From assembly GCA_934555865.1 (NCBI GenBank), contig CAKTFI010000028.1, positions 1 to 14,508 of the forward strand: a DNA stretch of 14,508 nt, in the 5' to 3' direction. Every line of letters begins with the position of its first letter. Position 1 is the first letter of the stretch. Below, one piece after another: positions 6,836 to 14,101 of this stretch. Under the pieces are notes generated by a model. The model was given only the letters and a program-made list of their open reading frames with translations. It searched no databases and was not told the origin of the DNA. Source of the DNA: an uncultured Christensenellaceae bacterium. GTDB taxonomy: Bacteria > Bacillota > Clostridia > Christensenellales > Christensenellaceae. The translations under genes and the position numbers were made by a program.

Positions 6836-7360
6836 CTACGGTTGCTTTGCGCCCACAGCTCGCAAAGCGTCAATTTTCGGCCGTGCCGCGAAGCGCCGCC
6901 CGTGTTCATCGGTTTCCTCCTGCGTGCCATGCGCAAAATGTTCCACAAGCTCGTGCCGCCCTGCGCCGTAAAATGTCCACTCACGGCCTCCACGGTCGCA
7001 ACGCCCTGCATCCGGCAATTTTCCCCGGCTATGGCACTCCTGATGAATCGGTTTTACCTCCTCACCCCGCGCCAGCTTCAGGCATTCCTCGCCGCCCTTC
7101 CGCCTGCCGGGATTTCCGTTCCGCATGGAAATGCCACCTGCGCGCCTACAGTCGCTTTCTCTACCCACAGCTCGCAAAGCGCCAATCCCCGTCCGTGTTC
7201 GCCGGTCTCCCCGCGCCCGCCGTCCGCAAAGCGTTCCACCAACCCGTGCCTTCGCGCCGCAACATTTCTGTCCATAGCCTCCGCGCCATCGTGCCGCAAA
7301 GCGCCGTCCATATCGCCCTTCGCCCACCGCCGCGCTCCGGCAATTGTCTATGGCCTCCGC
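6836..7360. repeat. Diverged direct repeats (about 200 bp units) upstream of scaffold
   Basis: A unit at 6836-7043 and one at 7146-7360 align along most of their length. They share CCCACAGCTCGCAAAGCG near one end (6852-6869 and 7164-7181), a GTTC-CGGT-CC block, an AAA-TGTTCCAC block, and CCGGCAATT with CTATGG near the other end. A partial third copy lies at about 7044-7090. The copies differ by many substitutions and a block of about 20 bases, so the duplication is old. No frame stays open and conserved through both copies in a protein-like way. Confidence 0.65.
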
Positions 7361-7382
7361 GTCCCGCGCGGAAGCACCGTCC

Positions 7383-9056
7383 TCACAAACTCCGCACCTG
7401 CTTTTCCAGGCGATAGATGCGCATGTCGCCCTGCCCCGACAGCCGCAGCCGCATGCTCTCGCACAGCCGCGGCAGGATGGGCAGCTCATAGGTGCGCTTG
7501 GCCGCGCCCGCGATCTCATACACCGTCTGGAAGGCGCCGCTCTCGTCATAGCTCGCCTCGACCTTGATCGTGCTGCCCGCCTCCAGCATCGCCCGCAGGT
7601 ACAGCCCGCCCACATAGCTCCCCGCGCCGGTGCGGAGCGCGATCTCGCCCGTCACCGCCTGCCATTCCACGCTTTCCTCCGCCGTTCCCGCGACCTCCTC
7701 GCCCGCCATGCGCCAAACGCTCCCGTCGCGCATCTGCGCATACAGCGTGCCGCCCGTCTCGGCAAAGCCCAAAACCGCCGCCGCGTCCTCGCGGTGCCAC
7801 AGGCCGCTCGCAAGGTCATAGCACAGCACGCCGCGCCCCGGCAGGGCGAGGTAGTATTTCCCGCCGACCGCCCCGGCGCACCCGGCCGCGTCCCGCCCCC
7901 AGCGCCCCGAAAGCAGGGTCGTCCCGCCGCTCCCATACACACGCACGCCGTCCACCGCCTGATAGAGGAGGTTGCCCTCGCACAGCGCCAGGCTCGCCGC
8001 CGCGCCCGCCTTGACGCCCAGCATCGGCGCAAAGGTCACCTGAAAGTTCGCCGGTTTGCTGCCCAGCACCTTGTGCACGCAGCCCTCCTTGAAAAACAGC
8101 GCCGCGCCCTGATAGGCCGCCGCCCCCGTGAACGCGCCCAGCGTGCCCACGCTTGCGGCATAGCTGTCCGCCGCCGTCCCGGCAAAGGTGTTCCAGTTGA
8201 ACGGGTCGCCGAGCGCGCAGGCATAGATCTCCCGCGCCGCCGAATTGCACCCCCAGATGCGGTTGTTCACCTCCACCGCAAAGTCCAGGTCGGGCATTTG
8301 GCGCGTCACGACGATGGGCGTCTCCTGCGCAAAGCCCGCGTCCAACAGGCCCGCAAAGCGGATGCTGTCCGCCGCCGCGTCCAGGAGGATGTGGCTCCCG
8401 TTCAGGCTCTCCGCCGTACACCCCGCGAGGAACACCCCATCGCCCGCGCGGAACAGCGCGCCGATGCCCTTGGCCGCGATGCGGACCGCCGTGTCCGTGC
8501 GCACCGTCCAGCACAGCCCCGCCGCCGAATATTGGCACAGCCGGTGCGGCGAGGAACCCGTGTCCAGCCAGAGCGCCCCGTCCGCCGGTTCCTCCGGCGC
8601 GGTCGCCTGCACCGTGACGCTCCCGAGGTCGCTGCCGTCCCAGGCCGAGAGCGACACCGTCGCCTCGCCCACCGAGCGGAAACTCGCCTCCACGGCGGAA
8701 AGCGCCTGCGTCCCCGTGTCGAACACCTGCTTGTCCGGCAGGATGAGCACGCGCGCGCCCATCTGCACGAATTGCTTGCGCCCGGGCGTCACCTCGCCCA
8801 CCGCCACATGGTTGTAATACAGCACGCCCGCGTCCGCGTATAGGAGCTTTTCGCCGCCATGGATGCCCTGCGGCGTCTCCCCCTCGAACACTTTTGTCCG
8901 CTTGCCCCGCGGCATGAGGAAGGGCGCCGCGTCCGCGCACAGGTTGTGCATGTCATAAAACTGGTTCTCCGCCGCGCCGTCCTCCGGCCAATACCCGCCA
9001 AAGCGGCTCGTGACCTCGCGCTTGCCGCCCGCCGTCTGCAATTTCAAAAACCGCAT
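7383..9056 (-). CDS. Propeller-like, hub-type tail protein next to portal
   Basis: Start at ATG 9056, seven bases after GAGGAGG, ten bases past the portal stop, so the two genes are probably coupled. The 557 residues are beta-rich with repeated short blades (LLYADAGVLYYN, VFLAGCTAESLNGSHI, NNRIWGCNSAAREIYACALGDPFNWNTFAG at 264-293, YQGAALFFKEGCVHKVLGSKPANFQV at 315-340, KYYLALPGRGVLCYDLASGLWHRE at 400-423, GTLYAQMRDGSVWRM at 436-450). The N-terminal FYDMHNLCADAAPFLMPRGKR (33-53) and the NxxIWG/FFKEG blocks match, from memory, proteins of Bacillota phages with the same gene order, comparable in place to the P22 gp10 tail hub. The C-terminal 100 residues look like a separate beta domain. Function as tail hub or stabiliser is inference. 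Confidence 0.75.
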   Translation of the reverse strand: MRFLKLQTAGGKREVTSRFGGYWPEDGAAENQFYDMHNLCADAAPFLMPRGKRTKVFEGETPQGIHGGEKLLYADAGVLYYNHVAVGEVTPGRKQFVQMGARVLILPDKQVFDTGTQALSAVEASFRSVGEATVSLSAWDGSDLGSVTVQATAPEEPADGALWLDTGSSPHRLCQYSAAGLCWTVRTDTAVRIAAKGIGALFRAGDGVFLAGCTAESLNGSHILLDAAADSIRFAGLLDAGFAQETPIVVTRQMPDLDFAVEVNNRIWGCNSAAREIYACALGDPFNWNTFAGTAADSYAASVGTLGAFTGAAAYQGAALFFKEGCVHKVLGSKPANFQVTFAPMLGVKAGAAASLALCEGNLLYQAVDGVRVYGSGGTTLLSGRWGRDAAGCAGAVGGKYYLALPGRGVLCYDLASGLWHREDAAAVLGFAETGGTLYAQMRDGSVWRMAGEEVAGTAEESVEWQAVTGEIALRTGAGSYVGGLYLRAMLEAGSTIKVEASYDESGAFQTVYEIAGAAKRTYELPILPRLCESMRLRLSGQGDMRIYRLEKQVRSL

Positions 9057-9066
9057 GCCTGCCTCC

Positions 9067-11133
9067 TCACCGCCGCTTGCGCGCCTGCTTCACGGCCTGC
9101 CGCGCCGGATCGCCGCCCATCATCGGGGCCGCCGCCAAAAGGGCCGCGTTCTGCGCCTCCGCGAGAGCGATGCCTCGCCCGGCCGCCTGCATGCCCGTCC
9201 ATGCGCCGCCCGCGGCCGTCCCCCGCGGGGAAATGTCCTCCATTCCGCCCGGCAAATTGCCCCTGCCATTCCCCGGCAAGGCATTCGCCAAGGAAGCGCC
9301 TGCCGCGCCATTCTGTCCGTTTGCCAGACCTTCCTGCGGGGAAAGTCCACCCGCTGCACCGGGCAGCCCTCCTGCGGACAAGGCAAGCCGCCCACCGTTT
9401 GCATCCCGCAGCGCCGCGCCCGGCAAATTCCCTCTGCCATTCCCCGGCAAAGCATTCGCGCCTGCGGCCAAGGCCGCCGTAAGCCCTTCGCCCGCCGCGT
9501 TCCCGGCCATGCCTGGCGCGCCGTTTTCCAGCATCTGTCCGCCCGCGCCGTCCTGCATGCCCGCCGCGCGGCGAATCTTCTCCATCACCGCCGCCTTGCC
9601 CTCGAAATCCATCATGTCCATGCACGCGAGCGCCGCCTGCGCGTTTTCGGGCTGGAAAAAGCCCATCTGGTAAAACTCCTTGGCCAGCTCGTTCTGCGAG
9701 ATGCGCGCAAAGGGGCTGCTCTTCTGCGCCCGCACCGAGATGTCGAACACCGCCCGGCGCTCCATGACCTCCGCGCCCGCCTGCCAGCCCGGGTGCAGCA
9801 TGTCCGCCGAAAAGTCGGAAAACGCCGCCTCGCCGTTGCCGCCCAGGATGCGGAAGCACCGAGGCTCGCGGTAAAACTGCCGGATGAGCTCGATCACCAT
9901 CGTGTTCAGGCGGCAGAATGCGTCGTAGCTGCCCTTCAGCATGTCGCGCGACAGCTTGCTGCCCGCCTCCTGCAAGGCCGCGATGGCGCTCGCCGCCGTG
10001 ACGCCGCCGGCCGTGCCGCCCTGCGTGAAGTCGCGGTTGCCGCTCACTTCCTTCAATTCCTCGACCTTGCGCGAAAGCGCCGCGAGGTACGCCTCCCCCG
10101 GCGGGGCGACCTGGATCTCCCGGATGCTGTCCTCGCCCAGCCCGCCGCCGAACACATGCACGAAGTCGCGGTCCCAATCCGCAAATTCCTCCTCGTTGAC
10201 GCTGCCGTCCGTGCGGATGAAGAACCGCTTCTTGCCCGCCATGAGCGCGCCTTTTAGAAGCGCGCCGTCCAGCCGGTCGATGTAGCTCTGCGCGGACTTC
10301 ATGAGGTCGAGGTAGCCAAAGCCCGCGGGCGTCCCCTCGTCCGCAAACAGCACATCCAAAATGAACGGGTACTGCCCGTGGTCGTATAGCCCCTTTTCGC
10401 GGAAGGCCGGTTCGTTTTCCGTCGCGAACAGCACCTCGCCCGCCGCGAATTTGCAGAAATGCAGCTTGCCCGCCCGCTTGTAATACCAGTCCACGACCAG
10501 CGTCTTGTCCGAGGTGTCCACTGTGTCGTCGTATAGGTACCGCGTGAGCTCCATGCCCCGGCCGCCCAGCTTGCCCTCCAAAAACGGGTACCGGCTGCGG
10601 AGCGCGTCGTTGTTTTCCAACCGCGTATAGAACAGGTTGGGCGAATCCTGGATGTCCTCCACCCCCGGTTCCCAAAACAGGTTCAAAAGGTCGACCGCGC
10701 GAATTTCGATGTCCCCGCGCCCGTCCGCCTTGGCCGGGTTCCAAAACACCCCTTCCACGCCGGTGCCGTGCTTGAGCTTCTCCCACCACTTCTTGGAATA
10801 CACCTGCTCATACCCGTTCTGCTCCAGGATCGTGGGCAGGATGGAGGAAAGCGCCTCCGCCGCCGCCTCGTCGCTCCGCTCGCGCGGGAGGATGGCCGGG
10901 GCGGGATAGTTGTCCATCGCGTCCGCGTGCTTGTTCAACAGCGAGTTGAACAGCCACGCGCTCGCCGGCTGCTCCCCGCCCGCGCGCACCGGCAATTCCG
11001 CCTGCCCCCAGTGCCGCATCTTGTACCACTGCTGATTGCGCACGATCCGCTGCTCCAAATGCGCCTTGCCCGCCTTATACCGCTGCAAGGTCTGCGCCGC
11101 CGCCGCGACCTGCGCCCCTGTGATCTGTTCCAT
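9067..11133 (-). CDS. Portal protein with long low-complexity C-terminus
   Basis: The portal forms the ring at one head vertex through which DNA passes, docking terminase and the connector. The start is ATG 11133, seven bases after AGGAGGGGG. An in-frame ATG at 11214 has no ribosome site, and its added codons would run through the hairpin at 11178-11202. The 688 residues carry the pattern I recall for this portal group: SAWLFNSLLNKHADAMDNYPAPAILPRE (58-85), YEQVYSKKWWEKLKHGTGVEGVFWNP (108-133), DIEIRAVDLLNLFWEPGVEDIQDS (141-164), GFGYLDLMKSAQSYIDRLDGALLKGAL (271-297), TAGGVTAASAIAALQEAGSKLSRD (374-397) in the ring-spanning helices, and LAKEFYQMGFF (483-493). Residues 525-660 are Gly/Ala/Asn-rich with a 13-residue repeat. 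It ends with a basic tail (KQARKRR). Confidence 0.93.
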   Translation of the reverse strand: MEQITGAQVAAAAQTLQRYKAGKAHLEQRIVRNQQWYKMRHWGQAELPVRAGGEQPASAWLFNSLLNKHADAMDNYPAPAILPRERSDEAAAEALSSILPTILEQNGYEQVYSKKWWEKLKHGTGVEGVFWNPAKADGRGDIEIRAVDLLNLFWEPGVEDIQDSPNLFYTRLENNDALRSRYPFLEGKLGGRGMELTRYLYDDTVDTSDKTLVVDWYYKRAGKLHFCKFAAGEVLFATENEPAFREKGLYDHGQYPFILDVLFADEGTPAGFGYLDLMKSAQSYIDRLDGALLKGALMAGKKRFFIRTDGSVNEEEFADWDRDFVHVFGGGLGEDSIREIQVAPPGEAYLAALSRKVEELKEVSGNRDFTQGGTAGGVTAASAIAALQEAGSKLSRDMLKGSYDAFCRLNTMVIELIRQFYREPRCFRILGGNGEAAFSDFSADMLHPGWQAGAEVMERRAVFDISVRAQKSSPFARISQNELAKEFYQMGFFQPENAQAALACMDMMDFEGKAAVMEKIRRAAGMQDGAGGQMLENGAPGMAGNAAGEGLTAALAAGANALPGNGRGNLPGAALRDANGGRLALSAGGLPGAAGGLSPQEGLANGQNGAAGASLANALPGNGRGNLPGGMEDISPRGTAAGGAWTGMQAAGRGIALAEAQNAALLAAAPMMGGDPARQAVKQARKRR
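9247..9456 (-). repeat. Duplicated 39-bp segment in portal C-terminus
   Basis: Codons 560-572 (9418-9456) and 617-629 (9247-9285) both encode NALPGNGRGNLPG, in a Gly/Ala/Asn-rich tail. The two copies differ at few bases. Duplication in both portal and scaffold suggests expansion of disordered tails in this phage. Confidence 0.85.
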
Positions 11134-11173
11134 GTCTGCCCCCTCCTGCGGCCCTGCCGCGCGTTTTTGCAAA

Positions 11174-11202
11174 AGAAAAAGCATACGACCTTCGTATGCT
11201 TT
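11174..11202 (-). terminator. Perfect 11-bp hairpin plus U-rich tail upstream of portal
   Basis: On the minus strand AAAGCATACGA and TCGTATGCTTT pair around a three-base loop (11178-11202), followed by TTC and TTTT. This is terminator-like for transcripts arriving from the terminase. It also lies within about five bases of the predicted P2 start, so the portal message would begin with this hairpin. It could then act as a 5' stabiliser rather than a terminator. Confidence 0.65.
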
Positions 11203-11212
11203 GTTCCTCTTC

Positions 11213-11248
11213 ATGGTAGCATCCGCCCGGGCGCGTTTCTCCCGCTTT
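11213..11248 (-). promoter_or_regulatory. Promoter P2 for portal and hub genes
   Basis: The same 13-base core as P1 lies at 11236-11248, then 17 bases, then TACCAT (11213-11218) as -10. Two bases upstream of the core is a perfect inverted repeat, GGAAAA/TTTTCC (11251-11264), AT-rich enough to be an UP-type element or an activator site. The predicted start, near 11206, leaves a leader of roughly 72 bases to the portal ATG. Confidence 0.75.
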
Positions 11249-11274
11249 GCGGAAAAGTTTTTCCTGGCGCGCTT

Positions 11275-11411
11275 TCCTCGCCCACGGGCAAGGCTCTACA
11301 TCGCGACAAGCCTGTTCTTGCGTTTCTACGCCCCTGCGCGCAAAGGACGCCGGTTTTCCCGACGCCCTTTCCCCTTCGCACGGCAGATGGATCCCCGCCC
11401 GCGGGCAAGGC
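11275..11411. repeat. Pair of 20-bp direct repeats in terminase-portal gap
   Basis: The segments 11275-11294 and 11392-11411 match at 18 of 20 bases and are 117 bases apart. Each contains a GC-rich inverted repeat, GCCC/GGGC, perfect as GCCCGCGGGC (11397-11406) in one copy. They could be binding sites or the remains of a duplication. Confidence 0.6.
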
Positions 11412-11648
11412 CCTGCCCAATACTCCCATTTGCCGGGCGTGCCTTTGCCGGCCTTTTTCTCCGCCGCGCCGCGAAGATCGCTCCCGCCTATCTAGCCTGC
11501 GCTGCAATTCTCCCAATTTGCCTCTGCAACGCTGCTGTCCCTCTCTACGCGCATGCCGCCCCCGGGCCCATTTCGCCTTTCGCGCACCGCCGCCGCGCAA
11601 GGCAATTTCTCGCGCCCTTCTCTTCCTCTGGGCAGCCTGTCCTCTCCC

Positions 11649-13094
11649 CTACCGCGTCCCGCGCCGCAGGTCGAGCGGATCGTCCGGCAAAAGGGTCTCC
11701 GGCGCCGGCTTGGGCGGCGAGATCGGCCGCTCCATGAGCACATACCGCAGCATGTCGTAGATGTGGTCCTCGCCCTGCGTGTCCACATCCTCCGGGTGCA
11801 CCGCGTCATAGATGAGCGCCGGGACCGTGCGGATAAAGTTGCGGCAGGTGTCAAAGACATAGAACCCCGGCAGGCCGTCCTCGTCGAACGCCAGGCGGTA
11901 ATGCACCTGCATCTTGCCCGCAAGGCGCGTGTTGTCGCCCCGCGCGAAGTAGATGAAATGCGGGCTGCGGCTCATCATCGCCGCGATGCTCTCGCCCCGG
12001 CTCTCGTCAAAGATGGACGGGTCGGCGATCCCCGCGATCTGCCGCCCGCGCAGGTTCTCGTCCTCCCGCTCGATGCGCGCGATCTCCGCCGCGATGTCGC
12101 AAGGGTGCTTGCGGATGCCGATGTTGTCCGCCCCGCCGTAGTATTCGCGGATGTGGTAGATCCGCCCCTCCGGGTCCGCCGCGAACCACCCCACCGCAAA
12201 CGGCCGCGCATAGCCAAAGTCAAACCCGCGGTAGATGCGCCAATGCGCCGGGATGCGGAACGGCCGGATGACATGCGTGAACCGCCGGTCGTCATAGTGC
12301 GCCGGGTCGTTGCGCCACTCGGCAAAGACCTGCCCGTCAAAGCTGTCCCAGTCGCCGTACAAAAGCGCCCGCCGCTCCGCCTCCGGCAAAAGCGCCAGGT
12401 TCGAAAGGTAGCTCGGGTCGTGCGCCAGCAGCTTTTGGTTGTCAAACACCGTCGAGGGCACAAAGACGCGGCTGCGGACCCCTTCCTCGAAATGCCCGTC
12501 CGGCGCGGGGATGCGGAAATGCTCCACGATCGGCGTCAGGGGCGGCGCCGGCGTGATGAACCGCGCCTTGACCCAGCTGTGCCCGATGCCGCCCGGGTTG
12601 GTCGCCGCGCGCATATACACCCGCGTGCCCGGCCCCGCCGGCCGGTTGCGCGAAAACATATAGCTGTATTCCTCCCAGGTGAAGTGCGTCAGCTCGTCAA
12701 ACGCGATGTAGTCATAGCTCCGCCCCTGGTAATTGCGCCGGTCCTTCGGGTGCTGCATCGACCCGAAATAGATCTTCGCGCCGCTGGGGAAGGTCCACGC
12801 GTGCGCCGCCGCCGAAAACTCCGCCCCCGGGATCGCCCGCGCATACAGGTCGCGGCTCCGGTCCTCCAGCTCCGAAAGCTGTGGATAGGTCTTGCGGAAC
12901 AGGATCCCCCGGTAATGCGGGATGTGCACCTGCCGCAGCGCCTCGGTCAACAGCGCGTCACTCTTGCCGCCGCCCGCCGCCCCGCCGTAGAGCACCTCAT
13001 ACTCCTGCCGCGCCTGAAAGATGCGCTGCTTTTCCTGCGGCTCCCACAAAATGCGCCGCTCGCTCTGCCCCTGCGGGGCGCGCTTTTCCGCCAT
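11649..13094 (-). CDS. terL: Terminase large subunit (ATPase and nuclease)
   Basis: This motor protein packs DNA into the prohead and cuts the concatemer. Start at ATG 13094 behind GGGAGAGGA; 481 residues, normal for the family. Visible motifs are Walker A GGAAGGGKS (37-45), Walker B YIAFDE (129-134), the coupling segment ATNPGG (164-169), and the RNase-H-like nuclease domain with GFDFGY (D292), IADPSIFD (D358) and GEDHIYD (D443/D447). The protein appears complete. The longer frame upstream to 13166 lacks a ribosome site. It lies alone between two large gaps, with no neighbouring small subunit in the window. It could be read from P3, or from an unrecognised promoter in the 578-base gap. Confidence 0.96.
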   Translation of the reverse strand: MAEKRAPQGQSERRILWEPQEKQRIFQARQEYEVLYGGAAGGGKSDALLTEALRQVHIPHYRGILFRKTYPQLSELEDRSRDLYARAIPGAEFSAAAHAWTFPSGAKIYFGSMQHPKDRRNYQGRSYDYIAFDELTHFTWEEYSYMFSRNRPAGPGTRVYMRAATNPGGIGHSWVKARFITPAPPLTPIVEHFRIPAPDGHFEEGVRSRVFVPSTVFDNQKLLAHDPSYLSNLALLPEAERRALLYGDWDSFDGQVFAEWRNDPAHYDDRRFTHVIRPFRIPAHWRIYRGFDFGYARPFAVGWFAADPEGRIYHIREYYGGADNIGIRKHPCDIAAEIARIEREDENLRGRQIAGIADPSIFDESRGESIAAMMSRSPHFIYFARGDNTRLAGKMQVHYRLAFDEDGLPGFYVFDTCRNFIRTVPALIYDAVHPEDVDTQGEDHIYDMLRYVLMERPISPPKPAPETLLPDDPLDLRRGTR

Positions 13095-13251
13095 GTCCTC
13101 TCCCTTCCGCCCGGCCGCCGCCAGGGCCGCTTCGCCACGGCAAAACAGGCGTTGCCTTGCAAGCAAGGTTGGCCGCCGCCGCGCGCGAAATGCCTACCTG
13201 CGCCGCACATCTGTTTTTTCGCGTAATGCCTGGCCACATGCAACACTCTGT

Positions 13252-13279
13252 GGCGCTGCCATGATATGCGCCTTTTTTT
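13252..13279 (+). terminator. Weak plus-strand terminator-like hairpin
   Basis: GGCGC and GCGCC (13252-13256, 13268-13272) flank an 11-base loop and are followed by seven T. The stem is only five pairs. No plus-strand gene is known here, so its role, if any, would be to stop antisense transcription. Confidence 0.25.
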
Positions 13280-13476
13280 GCATTCCCGCCGCGCGCATCT
13301 TCACGCAGGCGCATACCCCTCACCCGGGAAGCATGTCCGCTTCGGCGTTTCGCACGGCCTCGCGGCCTTCGCAATCATCTGCCCGCCACGCACAAAATCG
13401 CCTGCAAGAGGGTCTCCGCCATGCATTTTCGCCGGGAAATCGGTTGCTCTTCACGCGTAAGCTCTCTTGCACGGAA

Positions 13477-13499
13477 TTCCCGCCCGATCTCGGCGGGAA
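13477..13499. repeat. Inverted repeat, 8-bp stem
   Basis: TTCCCGCC and GGCGGGAA pair around a seven-base loop. It lies in the gap upstream of the terminase. No U run follows on the minus strand. It could be an RNA hairpin or a dyad for protein binding. Confidence 0.6.
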
Positions 13500-13575
13500 G
13501 AATTGCCGTACCTGTGCAAGGTCGCGCCATGCTCCGCCGCTATTCCGCCCGGAAGCGATGCCGCTCCGCTCTCCC

Positions 13576-13598
13576 GCATGCCTGCCGCACAGGCATGC
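13576..13598. repeat. Inverted repeat, perfect 9-bp stem
   Basis: GCATGCCTG and CAGGCATGC pair around a five-base loop, about 75 bases after the Prp stop. Five T follow on the plus strand at a distance of six bases, too far for a good terminator; on the minus strand there is no U run. Confidence 0.6.
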
Positions 13599-13672
13599 CG
13601 CGCTTTTTGCATGACAGGTTCGCAGGAAGCGCTTGCCCCGTCATACACATGCCATGCTCGCCGCCCGGCTCG

Positions 13673-14101
13673 CTATTCCTTCTCCGGCGCATAGGGAAAG
13701 GCTTCCGCCAGCGCGCGATACCCCGCCGCGATTGCCAAAAACCGTTCCGCGGCGCGCGCATCCCCCTCCGCCGGCAAAAAGCAGAGCCGTGCCCGCCCCG
13801 TGTGCAGACTGTCGCACAAAATGCGCCCCGCCCCCTCGGCCGCCAGCTCCTCCGCCGTCGCCCGCAGCGTATGCCAGATCGCGCTCGCCGCCGCGCATAA
13901 AAGGTCCGCCCCGCGCTGCGCGCCGCCCGCGTGCCCGTCCGCCGCAAACCAGATCGCCGACCCGCTCGGATAGGCCAGCACCCAAAGCCCGCCCGGCCCG
14001 ATGCGCCATTCCCGCCAGTCCTCCTGCCGCGCCCGCGCCGCCTCTTCGCGCTTTTCGCGCGCCCTGTCGCCCCAAAGCATCCTCGTCCACCGCTCTCTCA
14101 T
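13673..14101 (-). CDS. Prp (YsxB)-family cysteine protease, phage-borne
   Basis: The bacterial family member cuts the N-terminal extension of ribosomal protein L27 and, in Staphylococcus aureus, the capsid and scaffold of phage 80alpha. Here 142 residues start at ATG 14101, nine bases after GGAGG; an in-frame ATG at 14308 would add an Arg-rich run without a ribosome site. Residues 55-73 (DGHAGGAQRGADLLCAAAS) match the family's signature, with His57 and Cys69 at the 12-residue spacing of the catalytic pair, Asp66 and Ser73 also conserved. Around them lie beta strands (GGLWVLAY, SAIWFAAD, GRARLCFLP) and two helices (72-90, 114-134), as in Prp. An N-terminal stretch of about 30 Arg/Glu-rich residues makes it longer than the usual 105-115. 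In bacteria prp sits between rplU and rpmA; here it heads a phage late operon, so the likely target is the capsid. Confidence 0.85.
   Translation of the reverse strand: MRERWTRMLWGDRAREKREEAARARQEDWREWRIGPGGLWVLAYPSGSAIWFAADGHAGGAQRGADLLCAAASAIWHTLRATAEELAAEGAGRILCDSLHTGRARLCFLPAEGDARAAERFLAIAAGYRALAEAFPYAPEKE

Larger units (their letters stand above)
6733..7382. other. 650-base non-coding gap with promoter P1 and decayed repeats
   Basis: No convincing gene lies between the hub-like protein and the scaffold. Open frames on both strands here are Arg/Pro-rich and have no ribosome sites or domain patterns. The scaffold-proximal 100 bases contain promoter P1 and a long imperfect palindrome; the rest is filled by diverged direct repeats. 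It may be the remains of a lost gene, or a non-coding RNA; the sequence alone does not decide. Confidence 0.6.
11134..11648. other. 515-base non-coding gap between terminase and portal
   Basis: No gene is supported on either strand: frames are Arg/Pro-rich, without ribosome sites. Directly upstream of the portal it contains promoter P2 and, just below it, an 11-bp hairpin. Two 20-base direct repeats (11275-11294 and 11392-11411) lie further up. The other 230 bases next to the terminase stop show nothing I can name. Confidence 0.65.
13095..13672. other. 578-base non-coding gap between Prp and terminase genes
   Basis: No convincing gene on either strand. Frames open here are short and Arg/Ala-rich. 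The place is where a small terminase subunit would be expected, but nothing of that length or composition is seen. It holds strong inverted repeats at 13477-13499 and 13576-13598, and a plus-strand terminator-like hairpin at 13252-13279. The 13-base promoter core found elsewhere is absent. Confidence 0.6.

Noticed and set aside
7344..8843. Plus-strand frame opposite the hub-like protein
   Set aside because: Same composition bias, no ribosome site, no recognisable motif; the minus-strand frame has clear family patterns.
11134..11214. Portal start at ATG 11214
   Set aside because: It lacks a ribosome site, overlaps the predicted -10 of P2 and would place a perfect terminator-like hairpin inside the coding region; ATG 11133 has AGGAGGGGG.
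11275..11411. CRISPR-like or attachment-site reading of the 20-bp repeats
   Set aside because: Only two copies, 117 bases apart, imperfect, with no integrase or cas gene nearby.
11553..13226. Plus-strand frame opposite the terminase
   Set aside because: Terminase motifs on the minus strand are unambiguous; this frame is a composition artefact.
13310..13360. Possible sigma70 promoter in the Prp-terminase gap (CGGACA, 18 bases, TATGCG)
   Set aside because: Minus-strand match is only partial at both hexamers, and it lacks the 13-base core shared by the other three.
13441..13500. Possible fourth copy of the promoter family after the 13477-13499 hairpin
   Set aside because: There is a faint likeness (GCGGGA then TTACG), but the core is broken and spacing differs from 17.
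13421..13900. Plus-strand frame in the Prp-terminase gap
   Set aside because: Runs antisense into Prp, with no domain pattern or ribosome site.
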